The notes beneath the pieces were generated by a model, which saw only the letters and a program-made list of their open reading frames with translations, was not told where the DNA came from and did not search any database. A DNA stretch of 64,000 nt from Crambe crambe (taxonomy: Eukaryota; Porifera; Demospongiae; Poecilosclerida; Crambeidae). Each line of letters starts with the position of its first letter. Positions within the stretch are counted from its first letter, which is position 1. The stretch covers positions 2,852,001-2,916,000 of the forward strand of contig OZ004592.1 in the NCBI GenBank assembly GCA_963924555.1. The letters run 5' to 3'. Both the position numbers and the translations under genes were made by a program. Below are positions 23,823 through 34,604 of the stretch, piece after piece.

Positions 23823-26800
23823 ATGCAAAGGTATAAGATAATTAAGGAACTTGGAGATGGAACTTTCGGTTCTGTTAGTCTGGCCAAGACAGTGGACACT
23901 GGAGAACTGGTGGCTATCAAGAAGTGAGTTCAGTAGCCCTCTAGAGCATAATTTCAAAATGACATACCTGAGGGTGTAACCTTAGCCAACTTCTTTGCCA
24001 AAATAAACCTGGGCCTGGCCAGGCTGTCAGACAAACTGATGCACATGTGTGTAAATCAGAAAATCTGGTACTTCGTTAGTGTGCCATAATCATCACATGT
24101 GCAGTCAGTGTGTACCAGGCCACCTTTTCCCCTCTCCACCTCCTGACAGTATGGGAACGAGGCTAGTGATTATTGTGCACTCCAGACTTCCAGATTTGCC
24201 ACAAGATTGTAAGAATAATCATTTGAGTGAAACTTCTTTGCACATTAAACAACCTGCTCATGCACTACTAGCTAGCTATGACTGTTCTATTTTCTTTGAT
24301 AGGATGAAGAAGGATTTTGGCTCATGGGAAGAGTGTATTGCTCTTAGGGAAGTCAAGGTACAATGGTGTAAGCATACTGACCCAGTAGTTACACTACTGT
24401 CAATACTACAGTCACTGATGAAACTGAAGCATCCAAACATAGTGCGTCTGTGTGAGGTTTGCCGGGAAAACAAAAAACTTTACTTCGTGTTTGAGTACAT
24501 GAAGGAGAACTTGTATGAGATGATCAAGCATCGAACCAAACTCTACCCCGAAGCAACTGTCAGGAATATCAGTTATCAGGTCATACAAGGACTTGCTTTC
24601 ATGCACAAGCAAGGTTAGTGAACACCATGTTTAAGGACATAATTTTGAACTGAATCCTATATGGCTTAGTACCCCTTGTTCTCAGGACTTATTTATGCTT
24701 GGAAAGACACTTGGCTCATTTCCTTAGTAGTATGCTCTATGGCCCTCAGTATTGTAGATCCCTCAATCTAGCATAGCTGAACTAATCTATAATACTATAG
24801 GTTTTTTTCATCGTGATATGAAACCCGAGAATTTGCTCTGTTCTGGTCCTGAAATAGTCAAGATTGCTGATTTTGGCTTGGCCAGAGAGATTCGGAGTAG
24901 ACCCCCCTACACAGACTACGTTTCTACAAGATGGTATGGCATGAAAATTGTACATGGCATAATTATATTCTCTATGTCCCTTTTACAGGTATCGTGCTCC
25001 TGAGGTCCTCCTTCGTTCTAGAAATTATAACTCCCCCATTGACCTTTGGGCAGTGGGTTGTATTATGGCTGAGGTGTACACCTTCAGACCCCTCTTCCCT
25101 GGGGCTAGTGAGGTTGACCAGATATTCAAAGTGTGTTCTGTACTGGGAACACCACAACAAGTAAGTGACCTGTTATAACAGAAGTCAGGCTGGAATTATG
25201 TTTAAGGTGACCCTCTATATTATTGAAATGCTGTCCTGTTATCATGTAGATATATTTTTAAAAGAGCACATGTACCAACTTTGGGGGTGAATGTGCACTT
25301 AGAAATTTACTGTGGTCATACACAAGGTAATTCTAAAATTGTCCACAGGTAAAAGGGTGCCAAAAAGGCTACATCAATCACTGTTACTGACAAAGATAAT
25401 TAAGCCTTTAAAGTGATGTTGACATAAGTTTGGCACCACACTAGAGAGTTGAATGAGGGAGTGCTAGTATTTTTGTCATAGAGGGCTAGAGTGGATTGTA
25501 TAGCTCAATTATATAAGTGCTTGTGATAAGCATTAGCCTCCTATGTATGCAGCTGCCTCCACTGTCAAAATGTCCTTTAAAAAAAAACAACAAAAAAAAC
25601 AGAGATCAGCAGCATTGCCATTGTAGTTATGTACCAGGTATTTTTGTTGCTGTTTTTTTGTTTTGTTTTGTTTTTGTTGTTGTTTTTGTTTTTTTTCTTC
25701 TCAATTTAACTGTGATGTATTACTGTGACGTAGTGCATACATATGCACTGACACGCATACTAGATGTACATCTCGTTCTAAGGTTGCAGCTTCTTTTTGT
25801 GATAACCTAAACTGAGCATGCCACAATCGTAACATGCAGTCAGTAGAAGTGCAGTCCATAATAAGCATGGGGAAAGATAAAGGTGCTTTAGGAATCTGTG
25901 ATGGCAGCAAAGCAGTAAGGACTCAGGGAACATATGCATTTGATTGGATTATATTTTTTAACTTGTGAATTTGGTATGTTTTTTATATTCTGTTAATTCT
26001 CCAGAGCACATGGAGTGAAGGACTGAAGCTAGCTGGTATGATGAACTTCAAATTTCCTACCATGGTATGTACTAGCCTTCATTCCCTCATCCCCAATGCT
26101 TCTGCTGATGCCATTCAACTCATGACCGAGCTCATGGGCTGGGATCCTCAAAAGAGACCTTCTGCTTCTCAGGTATGCACACTTATTATAATAATAGATG
26201 CCCACAGAAATTCAGGTTATTGTTTTCCCTTTAATAGGCTCTTCATTCAAAGTATTTCCTTGTTGGTCAGAACTTGAGCACAAAGGCTGAGACCACCATC
26301 TCTACTCGTCCTCCACAACCAAAGGCACACACAGAGAATAAGCAATTCAGTATGGGAGCTCAAACCTCTTCTTATTCTCAACACCCTGTTGCACCACATG
26401 TTGGAAACAAAACTGGAAATAAATATACCAATCCTGGAAACAATCCTGGAAATAATGCTGGAAACAAATATAGCAATACTGGACAGATAAACCAGACCAC
26501 AAAGGATTTAAATCCTGAAAAAAATAATCAAACGAAAAATAAAATAGAACACTTACAAAAAGATACTCCACCTTTAAAAAGTGAAGTGAAAGATGAGAAA
26601 CCACCTCTAAATCCACTAAGGAGGGAATTTTCAGTAAAACAACAGGAAGGAAAGAAGAGTCTTTGGGGAGTGGATGGCAAGTTAGTACATGTACCCAAGA
26701 AAAAAAAGTTTGATAACATTTCATTGGATATGGATATCAAGAAAGATCAAAGGTAACAATAACTATTTCTCAAACCATTGGGACCGGGACTTCATTGAAG

Positions 26801-27676
26801 GGGAAGGTTGCAATACTCTTACCTCCTTCCTTTGAGATTTTTTCCTTAGGGACTTTTGCATATTTGCTTTCTTGTCCCTTTTTTATAGTTCAATATATTC
26901 ATCTGGTACTCGTGGACAAACAGACCCCACAGAGTACTATCTCAGAAGGGCTCGTCACTCCCCAGGCACTTTGGGAAGGCTCCAAGATAGAAAAATTGAT
27001 ACAATTATAGGAATTGGAATCAGAGCATCACCACGATTTCCTGGCAAGTTATAAATTTAAGTCATAGGTTAAAATTCACAGTTCACACCAGTTCATGAAT
27101 CATAATGTTTAATACTGTATAGCTAACCATCGAACTGTAGTGAAGGCATGTGCTGTATCTGAAGTCGAAATGGATGATATCTTTACTACCACCAATTCAG
27201 GACCCAGATCCAAGAGAAATAGCTACCTTAAGAAGAATGATGTGTGTGGGGATACAGAGCACACTTCTCTAAGCAGATATGAGGATACAGAGCACACTTC
27301 TCTAGTCAATCATAAACAAACCAAACGTGAGGATACAGGGCATGCATCTATAGTCAATCGTAAACAAAGCGAACATGAAGATACAGGGCACGCATCTATA
27401 GTCCATCGTAAGCAAAGTGGATACGAGGACAAAGATCCTGTGCTCCAACGCAATCAAAGTGGCTCTGCTTACCACTCCAGAGTTGCAACCAATTCTGGTC
27501 GACCTAGTATTCATGGAAGAATTGACTGGTCTTCAAAGTAAGTCTTACAATAATATAGAGGAAGCTTGACATGGTGATATTTTTGATAAGACCCTTTCAT
27601 TCCAGCTGTAGCTTGTAAACCATATGCCGTTTTCTTTCCTTTCAATAGATATAAAACAGGTATTACAAGAAATTGA
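23823..27676 (+). CDS. MAK/CILK1-like: MAK/ICK (CILK1)-family ciliary protein kinase
   Basis: Ser/Thr kinase of the RCK group, which controls cilium length and intraflagellar transport. Exons: 23823-23923, 24303-24357, 24412-24614, 24801-24933, 24989-25160, 26005-26172, 26238-26753, 26889-27050, 27141-27538, 27649-27676. [20 protein letters not shown] is the start and glycine loop; VAIKK the ATP lysine; HRDMKPEN and DFGLAREI the catalytic and metal loops; [16 protein letters not shown] carries the TDY dual-phosphorylation motif diagnostic of this family; [12 protein letters not shown] closes the kinase domain. The long basic tail is low in conservation, with four degenerate copies of a ~16-residue repeat ([13 protein letters not shown] type) at 27255-27420. 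The end [13 protein letters not shown] resembles the family's DWxxKY terminus. The intron after 27050 seems to use a GC donor (CCTG|GCAAGT). ENDOU lies tail-to-tail 101 bp away. Confidence 0.9.
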
Positions 27677-27777
27677 GAACAAAATTAATTATTTGTATAA
27701 TGTTCATGTACTATTTTATAATATTCTCGTTTTCTCATCCATTTTGTTATGTCATCATTTTGATTTGAACTAAATAA

Positions 27778-29134
27778 CTATCTCTGTTCATACTTGGCTG
27801 TATGATGTGGAGCCTCCTTGGGGAAAGAGGTGCCAAGGTTTAGCCCATGCTTATAGCAAGTGATGACCACATCATAGTCATCTATAGTCAGGTCTATGGT
27901 CTCATTTCCACTCCCACAGAGAAAGCAGATGGTATAGAGAGCGACTTCAAACTCGGGGCTAGTACCAATAAAAGTGCTACCCATAGGTTTCATCTGCATA
28001 AAACATAAAAAGGTCAATACCACACCAGCTATCTCCTTCCACTTACTTCATACTATAGAACTGGAAACTTCATTATCATTATTGAAATTTAAAATTTGAG
28101 TGGGTGCAGATGGCATGGCTCATTAATGTTGCCTTATGTTCATAAAGTTTCTAGTCTTACATTATTATGCATACTTGGACTCTCAAATGGGAAGGACAGA
28201 AGCAACCCCTTTTAGTGTGACACAAGTTTCCCACTACAAATTAGTGAGGGAAGTGACTCCCTATCTGAACTCACCTCTCTATTCCACTTGAATTTGATAG
28301 TCAATAAGTGGGCTTTGTTTCCAAGCTCAGGCTACATGAGTTCATTTGAGCTCAGGCGCATACAGAGAAATAATTTCTTACTTTTTTGCCTAATACATAT
28401 CCCTGGTAATCCACATTTCCTGCCTTCTCCTGCAAGTAAAATTGTATCCAGTTATGGAAGCCCAAGACATCTTTGCCTCCTTTTGTCTCTCCTACAAATA
28501 CATGCTCAAATCCTGAGGAGTCCAGAGCTCGGCTACCTCTTGTTCGACGATATAGCTTGAACCATATGTCATAGAGTTGTTCCTTAAATTTGCGTACATC
28601 ATTTGCGCTCTTTCGTTTAGAGATGAGATACTTGTGAGCTAGTTTCATCACCTAAAAGGTAAGGCATTCCAGTCTCACAAATTTCACCATTATATGCATG
28701 TTGCTCTTTGTTGCAATCACCATAGCTGTATTTACCTTGGTGCTACATATATTGTCAATAAAGGTTCTGTTTTCCCTGATTTCCTCAGGAGTCACTTCCT
28801 CTTGTTTTCCTGTACTTGACTCATAGTTATCCAGCAGGGCTATGAAGCTGCAGAAAGTTGGCCGTTGTAGAATGTCATCCTTAACAAAAGTAAACAGAGG
28901 ATCCTCAGCTTTATCCTGACGCCAATAGGCCTTGGTACCTATAACAACACAAGACTCATTCTATAGAGCTAGCTGAGCTGGAATAATAAAAAAAATCTCC
29001 TTGCTAGCTATTTCCTTACCACCCTGTAAATTGATTTGGTAGTCCCTTCCCGGCACAAGTCTGTTTTCATCTGCTTCCCATAATTGAGTACATATCTTGC
29101 TCAATTCAGAGTTGGGTTCGAAATTACTGGCCAT
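27778..29134 (-). CDS. ENDOU-like: XendoU-type poly(U)-specific endoribonuclease
   Basis: Manganese-dependent endoribonuclease family that cuts at uridylates. Four exons in transcript order: 29134-29018, 28936-28737, 28653-28381, 27992-27778. The start is [20 protein letters not shown], with no signal peptide, so the protein is probably cytosolic or nuclear, unlike secreted vertebrate ENDOU. Domain signatures: [16 protein letters not shown], then [10 protein letters not shown] (first catalytic histidine), [15 protein letters not shown] (second catalytic histidine in the HNW motif) and [20 protein letters not shown] near the C-terminus. The C-terminal region has lysines (CYKHG, FPKEAP) of which one should be the catalytic lysine; I cannot assign it without alignment. 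The protein ends shortly after, in HTAKYEQR. There is one XendoU domain and no somatomedin B repeats. Confidence 0.9.
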
Positions 29135-29298
29135 GGTATTAGCTGGGTACCGACGATGTTAGCCACGCCCATTCCAACCATCAATAATTATTGCAAATTA
29201 ATTTTTGTTTTAATTTTTATTTCACTCTCCCTTTACCGTAGATTTTCTAATTAGCGCGTCATTCTTAAATAAGCGCCAAAACCACACCTTAAGTGTAA
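29135..29298. promoter_or_regulatory. ENDOU 5' flank
   Basis: Short region upstream of the ENDOU start and left of the large palindromic element. It carries TACCGTAGATTTTCTAATTA followed by GCGCGTCA, which resembles the motif in the hairpin at 36240-36360 on the far side of the element (TACCGTA, then CTAATTAACGCGCCA). The likeness may reflect a dispersed repeat. Confidence 0.35.
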
Positions 29299-29357
29299 GG
29301 ACCGGCTAGAAATGACGTCATAGTGAGACTCAAGATATTTCGCGACATCAAAAATCA
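29299..29357 (+). repeat. Left terminal inverted repeat of the palindrome
   Basis: Matches the complement of 36151-36209 over 59 bp with two mismatches; begins GGACCGGCTAGAAATGACGT and ends ATCAAAAATCA. Confidence 0.9.
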
Positions 29358-29929
29358 TTACAGTACTGTACTAACATATTTCAGCATAGATTCAGATTCG
29401 ATGATCTGCAGAGATCGCAGCTAAGGAATCGAGTTGATGCAGTTATCTCTCAATACTAAGCACAGCCTACAAGAATAGACTGACAGTGACCGAAGACCAG
29501 GCGAAATAAAGAGTAAGATGAAGCTGCTAGCTAGCTAAGAACAAGCTAACTGCAATGAAATGTGTAGCTATATCACATATTCTATTATACTAGCTGTTTA
29601 GCTGTGTAGCTATGCTGCAAGAAGTGATGAAACGAAGAAGGATGGATGAGTGAAGGACTGGATAAAATGAGTGGAATGATAAATTCCAGACAAGCCGGTG
29701 TCACAGTTTATTTTGTCGCTGGGAGATTCTGTCGCGGCGACAAAATATCCTAGGAAATTCTGTCGCGAGCGACATAATCTCCTAGGATATTTCGTCGCCG
29801 CCAGGATATATTGTCGCTGCATATAAGTACCTATCGGAGAGGTGGCATAGCTATATCTGATTATACAAACACAATCGGTCACCAACAAATTGCTCTCCTA
29901 GCAATAAAAGCCACTTGTTCTAAAATTAG

Positions 29930-30180
29930 ACCTTGGAAAGAAGGCTTCCTCCATCAAGTACCTAGGAATCCAACAATCTCTCCTGGGTTGGTAAGGGTCG
30001 CCGCTATGCCAGACTATCAGCTGCAGCATCACCCAATTGCCTTACCTGCCTCTACTATGCCATAGTAGTCCCGATCCTAGACTACGGTGCCAGTATCTGG
30101 GATCCACATCACAACAGGCTGACTAGATTATGGACTCTCTGCCACCAATTGATATAACCTTATAAAGGTGCTCCTACCAT
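29930..30180 (+). pseudogene. Fragment of a non-LTR retrotransposon reverse transcriptase
   Basis: Translating + in two frames gives SIKYLGIQQSLLGW (29948-29990), the usual KYLGxxxxxxLxW motif after the RT palm, then, after a frame change, YAIVVPILDYGASIWDPHHN (30056-30115), the LxPxLxYGxxxWDP motif of the LINE thumb region. Spacing and order fit LINE-type elements. It is short, frameshifted and sits between the left inverted end of element A and element B. Confidence 0.75.
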
Positions 30181-30517
30181 CAAATCCAAACTCAAAGATT
30201 ACCTTTGATCAGTTATTTTGAGAAGTTTTGAAGCCAATAACTTGCACATTCCATCTTGTCTCCCCTTGCCGAAACTGTATGTCAAATCCCAAGCCACCCA
30301 ATCATAATTATACGTGAGTAGACATTTTCCAATAAAACTCTATCATGCATTCACATCAATAGATCAGTTAATAATAATTTGCTGCTAGCTATAAACCAGT
30401 GAAATATTCCACCGTTGTACACTTGCAAAAAATATACATAGCTAGCAAGATGCTAGAAAAAAACATGCTCCTTTGAAGTATGAGTGATATATACAATAAC
30501 ATATATGTGACTCAATT

Positions 30518-31539
30518 TAGGAAAAGGGGGCACTTCACGCAAGATAAATTTTTGAGATATGCGCGTTTAAACTAGCCTTAGGTAAAAAAAAATATTTTTA
30601 TCCACTTCTTTTTCCTTGCTTCCACAGTATCTTCAGTCCTTTATCTAACTTCCTGCCAAATTTCAGGAAGTGGGAAGGATTTGAAGTAGGCAAGCGCTCG
30701 AGTTGAAGTGAGCTACCTCACCCGGAACTTATTTCACATCCTACGTGCCCAAATTTCAATCTTCAATTACGGAGGATGTATGAGCATAATGCGCGGAAAT
30801 AAGGGAAATTCCCCACACAACAATAAAAATTCATATTGATGATTTTTACTGAATACAAAGTAGCTACACAGATATTTAGCTAGCTACAGATAGGAAGAGG
30901 TTGTGGTAGGAGCCATCCAACTTCATATGTCAGAAGATCCAGATATAGAGGTGCTGGATGAATTCTATGTCTCCTTCAACCCCAAGACAGTAGTCAAACA
31001 CAGCCCAGATCCTACCAGTGTCTAGATTCCAACTCAGGCTAACACCACTTCCACAGGAATCAACTAATACAGCAGAGATAGGATCATAAAACTTACAAGT
31101 ACTATTAAAACTACTGATGTACAAACATCTATCTACCCAAACTTTACCTGATCATTATTCAGAACTTGTTCCATATCTAGCATGCCTCAGATAACCCAAG
31201 CGCTCAAAGATAACAACGTAGTAAAGCTAAGTCTACTTCTTCTCCACACAGCTGCTACACGAGGTGAGAAAAATTGAATGATGTCATCGCGTTATACGGA
31301 CTTCCGTAAGGATTTACGGAGCATTGGGTATTGACCGGAAGTTCAATGTTTAGACGCCGTTTATTGCAAAACGCTTATTCAATCTTTCTCTGAGGTGATG
31401 TACTTCAAGCGCTTATAGCTCCGCGGTGGTTTAAGATTTAGCCTCAAGCGTAGTATCGGTGAAATTCTAAGGTAATGAGCTATAGCGTGGTATTAATAAC
31501 TCCATTTTAAATTTTTGCGTGAAGTGCCCCCTTTTCCTA
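30518..31539. mobile_element. Nested element B, 1.0 kb with perfect 25-bp inverted ends
   Basis: TAGGAAAAGGGGGCACTTCA at the left (30518-30542) is exactly mirrored at 31515-31539. The repeat may begin two bases inside, leaving TA on each side as a target duplication. Further out TATATGTGAC (30502-30511) and GTCACATATA (31546-31555) also mirror each other, so the true ends may be wider. The interior has CpG-containing blocks at 30640-30790 and 31265-31500 and a possible captured coding fragment on - (30895-31200). Confidence 0.75.
30895..31200 (-). pseudogene. Possible captured coding fragment inside element B
   Basis: A 64-codon open frame on - (31124-30930) ends in LGVEGDIEFIQHLYIWIF, with CGSGVSLSWNLDTGRIWAVF earlier. 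Directly upstream on the same strand, GGCATGCTAGATATGGAACA leads to GATCAG|GTAAAG, which looks like an exon end and donor. Family not recognised. It may be a host exon picked up by the element or chance. Confidence 0.3.
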
Positions 31540-31929
31540 TAGCCTGTCACATATACACCCAACTATATTAAAGGTGAATAGCTAACAAGCTTGAGATTTT
31601 GATGCACCTATAAATAGCATTGCTCTTTCTCTCGTTTTATCTATAGAAAAAAACTAGTGAAAAAATATCCCATTAAAGATTTATCACCAAGACAGAAACG
31701 ACCTAGGAGATGTTTTATTGCTAGGAAAGCTATTTGTTGGTGACCGATTGTGCAGATATAGCTATGCCACCTCTCCGATAGGTACTTTATATGCAGCGAC
31801 AATATATCCTGGCGGCGACGAAATATCCTAGGAGATTATGTCGCTCGCGACAGAATTTCCTAGGATATTTTGTCGCCGCAACAAAATCTCCCAGCGACAA
31901 AATGAACTGTGACAGGCCGGACTGCTATA

Positions 31930-33020
31930 AATTTGGGGAAATCACACTATACTAGCACTTGAAGCACTCTCTGTACTGCATTTAATTAGAATTGACACTC
32001 TATGAAGGTTAGAATCATAATGATAATGATAGAGAAGAACCGAACGGAAAAAGAAAAGGACTGGGCTCTATTGTGGGCACCAGACTGCTCTAATTAGAGA
32101 GACCACACTATACCAGCACTAAGACACTCTTGAGCATCTCTGTACTGCATGTAATTAGAGTTGACATCCTGTGACGGAATCAAATTAGAATCACAGAGAA
32201 GGACCGGATGAAAAAGAGAAGGACCGGGCTCTATTGCAGGCACCAGACTGCTCTAATTAAAGAGACCACACTATACCAGCACTAAGACACTCTTGAGAGT
32301 CTCTGTACTGCATGTAATTAGAGTTGACATCCTGTGACGGAATCAAATTAGAATCATAGAGAAGGACCAGATGAAAAAGAGAAGGACCGGGCTCTATTGC
32401 AGGCACCAGACTGCTCTAATTAAAGAGACCACACTATACCAGCACTAAGACACTCTTGAGAGTCTCTGTACTGCATGTAATTAGAGTTGACAGCCTGTGA
32501 CAGAATCGAATTAGAATCACAAAGAAGGACCGGATGAAAAAGAGAAGGACTGGGCTCTATTGCGGGCACCAGGCTGTTCTAATTAGAGAGACCACATTAT
32601 ACCAGCACTAAGACACTCTTGAGAGTCTCTGTACTGCGTGTAATTAGAGTTGACAGCCTGTGACGGAATCAAATTAGAATCACAAAGAAGGACCGGATGA
32701 AAAAGAGAAGGACCAGGCTCTATTGCAGGCACCAGGCTGCTCTAATTAGAGAGACCACACTATACCAGCACTAAGACACTCTTGAGAGTCTCTGTACTGC
32801 ATGTAATTAGAGTTGACAGCCTGTGACAGAATCATCACAGAGAAGGACCGGATAAAAAAGGGAAGGACCGGGCTCATTGCAGGCACCAGACTGCTCTAAT
32901 TAGAGAGACCACACTATGCCAGCTCTAAGACACTCGTGTGAATCTCTATACTGCATATAATTGGAGTTGACATCCTGTGACGGAATCAAATTAGAATCAC
33001 AAAGGACTGGATGAAAAAAA
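31930..33020 (+). repeat. Left-arm tandem array of a ~163-bp unit (about 7 copies)
   Basis: The TCTGTACTGCATGTAATTAG motif recurs at about 31970, 32141, 32303, 32466, 32627, 32790 and 32947, giving a period of 157-171 bp, mostly 162-164. Each unit also contains CACCAGACTGCTCTAATTA, AGAGACCACACTATACCAGC, GTTGACATCCTGTGACGGAA and GAAGGACCGGATGAAAAAGA. Units differ by a few substitutions and indels; the first and last are the most diverged. Confidence 0.92.
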
Positions 33021-33184
33021 AAAAGAGAAGGGCACAAAAGTACTCATGAGCATGCCTATAGCTATTTATTTGCAACATTAATTCACTTCTATTGGCCTGT
33101 ATGCAAACAATTTTTCAGACTTGCACACTCAAGCTATCCAAAGGGGGGTGGGGCTCATATCTGCAGGGTATTTCGGAGACCTTA

Positions 33185-33500
33185 AGGAGTTAACACACAA
33201 TAATGTTGTCATGGGTAGATTGGATGAGTAGAAAGGCTGTGACAAGATTTGGTGACCGCAGACTTGTTAATATCCAAGTAATGGATAAGTCATGTGCCTG
33301 GGAAATCAGATTTTTGCTAGCAGGGAGTGTAGTTTTAGTAATAGGAAGGTCAAATTGTGACATTGGGACCTCTATACAGTGCTCTACCACATACTTCATG
33401 GATGGGAAAATTAACCCCATCTATGCTGATTACATGACGTACCACCATGGGAGCATACGTGATTGAAGTAGAGCGACTGCTAGCTAGAGCTAGGACACTA
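33185..33500 (+). repeat. Inner palindrome block with an open frame, left copy
   Basis: Mirrors 34080-34480 on the other arm. Both arms carry a related open frame starting MLSWVDW(M/V)SRKAVTRFGD and containing GTSIQCST(T/A)YFMDG. The left copy runs 87 codons unbroken (33203-33466); the right copy is split by an indel. I do not recognise the protein. It may be the relic of a gene carried by the element. Confidence 0.6.
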
Positions 33501-33563
33501 ATGGCTATTTGGAAACATCAAGATGATATCATGCACACCTATGGTATAATTCCCAGCTATATA

Positions 33564-33784
33564 CCTGGGTGTATCCACCACTCCGGGGTTGGTCCGGTTT
33601 TCACCGGACCACTTTTTATCCCATGCCTGCAGAGTTAGCCAAGTGATTATGTATCCTTCAAGAATCATGATCACATTAGCATATCAAAACTCCTTCTGAT
33701 AAGTGGGTGAATGATATAAAGTGGGCATGGTTATCCCACGCACAAGCACACTGGGCCACTCAAAATTCTGTGGATGCACCCCTG
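33564..33784. mobile_element. MITE M1 (about 220 bp) near the palindrome centre
   Basis: Ends CTGGGTGTATCCAC and GTGGATGCACCCCTG form short inverted repeats; the interior TTTTCACCGGACCACTTTTT and GATAAGTGGGTGAATGATAT match M2 at 34826-35066. The mirror position in the right arm lacks it, so it inserted after the palindrome formed. CAGGGGT-type termini resemble hAT-derived MITEs. Confidence 0.8.
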
Positions 33785-34080
33785 TTATAACAGCTGTGGT
33801 TCTCCCTATTTGGTGTCCAGATAGCTCTAAGTGAATATATACCCTGAATTAGTTGTTTCAAAATCAGTGCTACTTTTTAGCTAATGATACATACACATCT
33901 TTTTATGAACCTTGATCTCTAGACCTCTCTGCAGGGTATGGGGTATATTCACTTAGAGCTAACTGACTACTTTAATATCTGGACACCACGTACATAGGGA
34001 GAACCTATTAGAGCTGTTATATAGCTGTTCCATTAGAGGAACTATACCCCACTCTTCCTCCCCCCTTTGTAGTCTGCATG
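33785..34080. repeat. Palindrome centre with inner inverted pair
   Basis: GGTTCTCCCTATTTGGTGTC plus AGATAGCTCTAAGTGAATAT (33791-33836) is mirrored by 33948-34012. The unpaired loop is about 110 bp (33840-33945). Pairing continues outward on both sides, making this the hinge of the whole structure. Confidence 0.75.
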
Positions 34081-34600
34081 ATATCATCTTGATGTTTCCA
34101 AATAGCCACTAGTGTCCATGCTAGCAGTGGCTCTACTTCAATCACGTATATGCTCCCATGGTGGTACGTCATGTAATCAGCATAGATGGGGTTAATTTCT
34201 CCATCCATGAAGTATGCAGTAGAGCACTGTATAGAGGTCCCAGTGTCACAATTTGACCTTCCTAGCATTAAAACTACACTCCCTGTGAGCAAAAATCTGA
34301 TTTCCAGCATTGTTGGTGAAAAAAATCACTACAATGTAAAACATAATGTGATGTGATCTTTTATGAAATCTGTCACAGGCACATGAATTACCTGTTACTT
34401 GGATATTAACAAGTCTGTGGTCACCAAATCTTGTCACAGCCTTTCTACTCACCCAATCTACCCATGACAACATTATTGTGCATTAACCCCTTAAGGTCTC
34501 CGAAATACCCTGCAGATATGAGCCCCACCCCCCTTTGGATAGCTGAAATGAAGTGCTTATGAGCATGCATATAGCTACATACACCTTATTGTGCCCTTCT
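34081..34600 (-). repeat. Inner palindrome block, right copy
   Basis: Complement of 33040-33500, including the open frame MLSWVDWVSRKAVTRFGD (34473 leftward) and the flanking GGGTATTTCGGAGACCTTAA stretch. An insertion of about 75 bp near 34305-34385 interrupts the frame relative to the left copy. Confidence 0.75.
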
Positions 34601-34604
34601 CTTT

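Larger units (their letters stand above)
29700..31914. mobile_element. Nested element A with ~205-bp inverted ends and TGTCGC subterminal repeats
   Basis: Ends are inverted copies: 29700-29910 versus 31712-31914, beginning TGTCACAGTTTATTTTGTCG. Within each end TGTCGC/GCGACA motifs and the palindrome TCCTAGGA recur several times (for example TGTCGCGGCGACAAAATATC), an arrangement typical of subterminal transposase-binding sites. Flanks read GCCGG (29695-29699) and GGCCGG (31915-31920), a possible imperfect target-site duplication. It lies inside a ~163-bp unit of the left palindrome arm, since unit sequence stops before it and resumes after. Internal contents are a LINE fragment (29930-30180) and element B (30518-31539); no transposase frame. 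Confidence 0.8.

Noticed and set aside
26347-26740. Antisense frames over the MAK/ICK tail
   Set aside because: Shadows of the Asn/Lys-rich coding exon.
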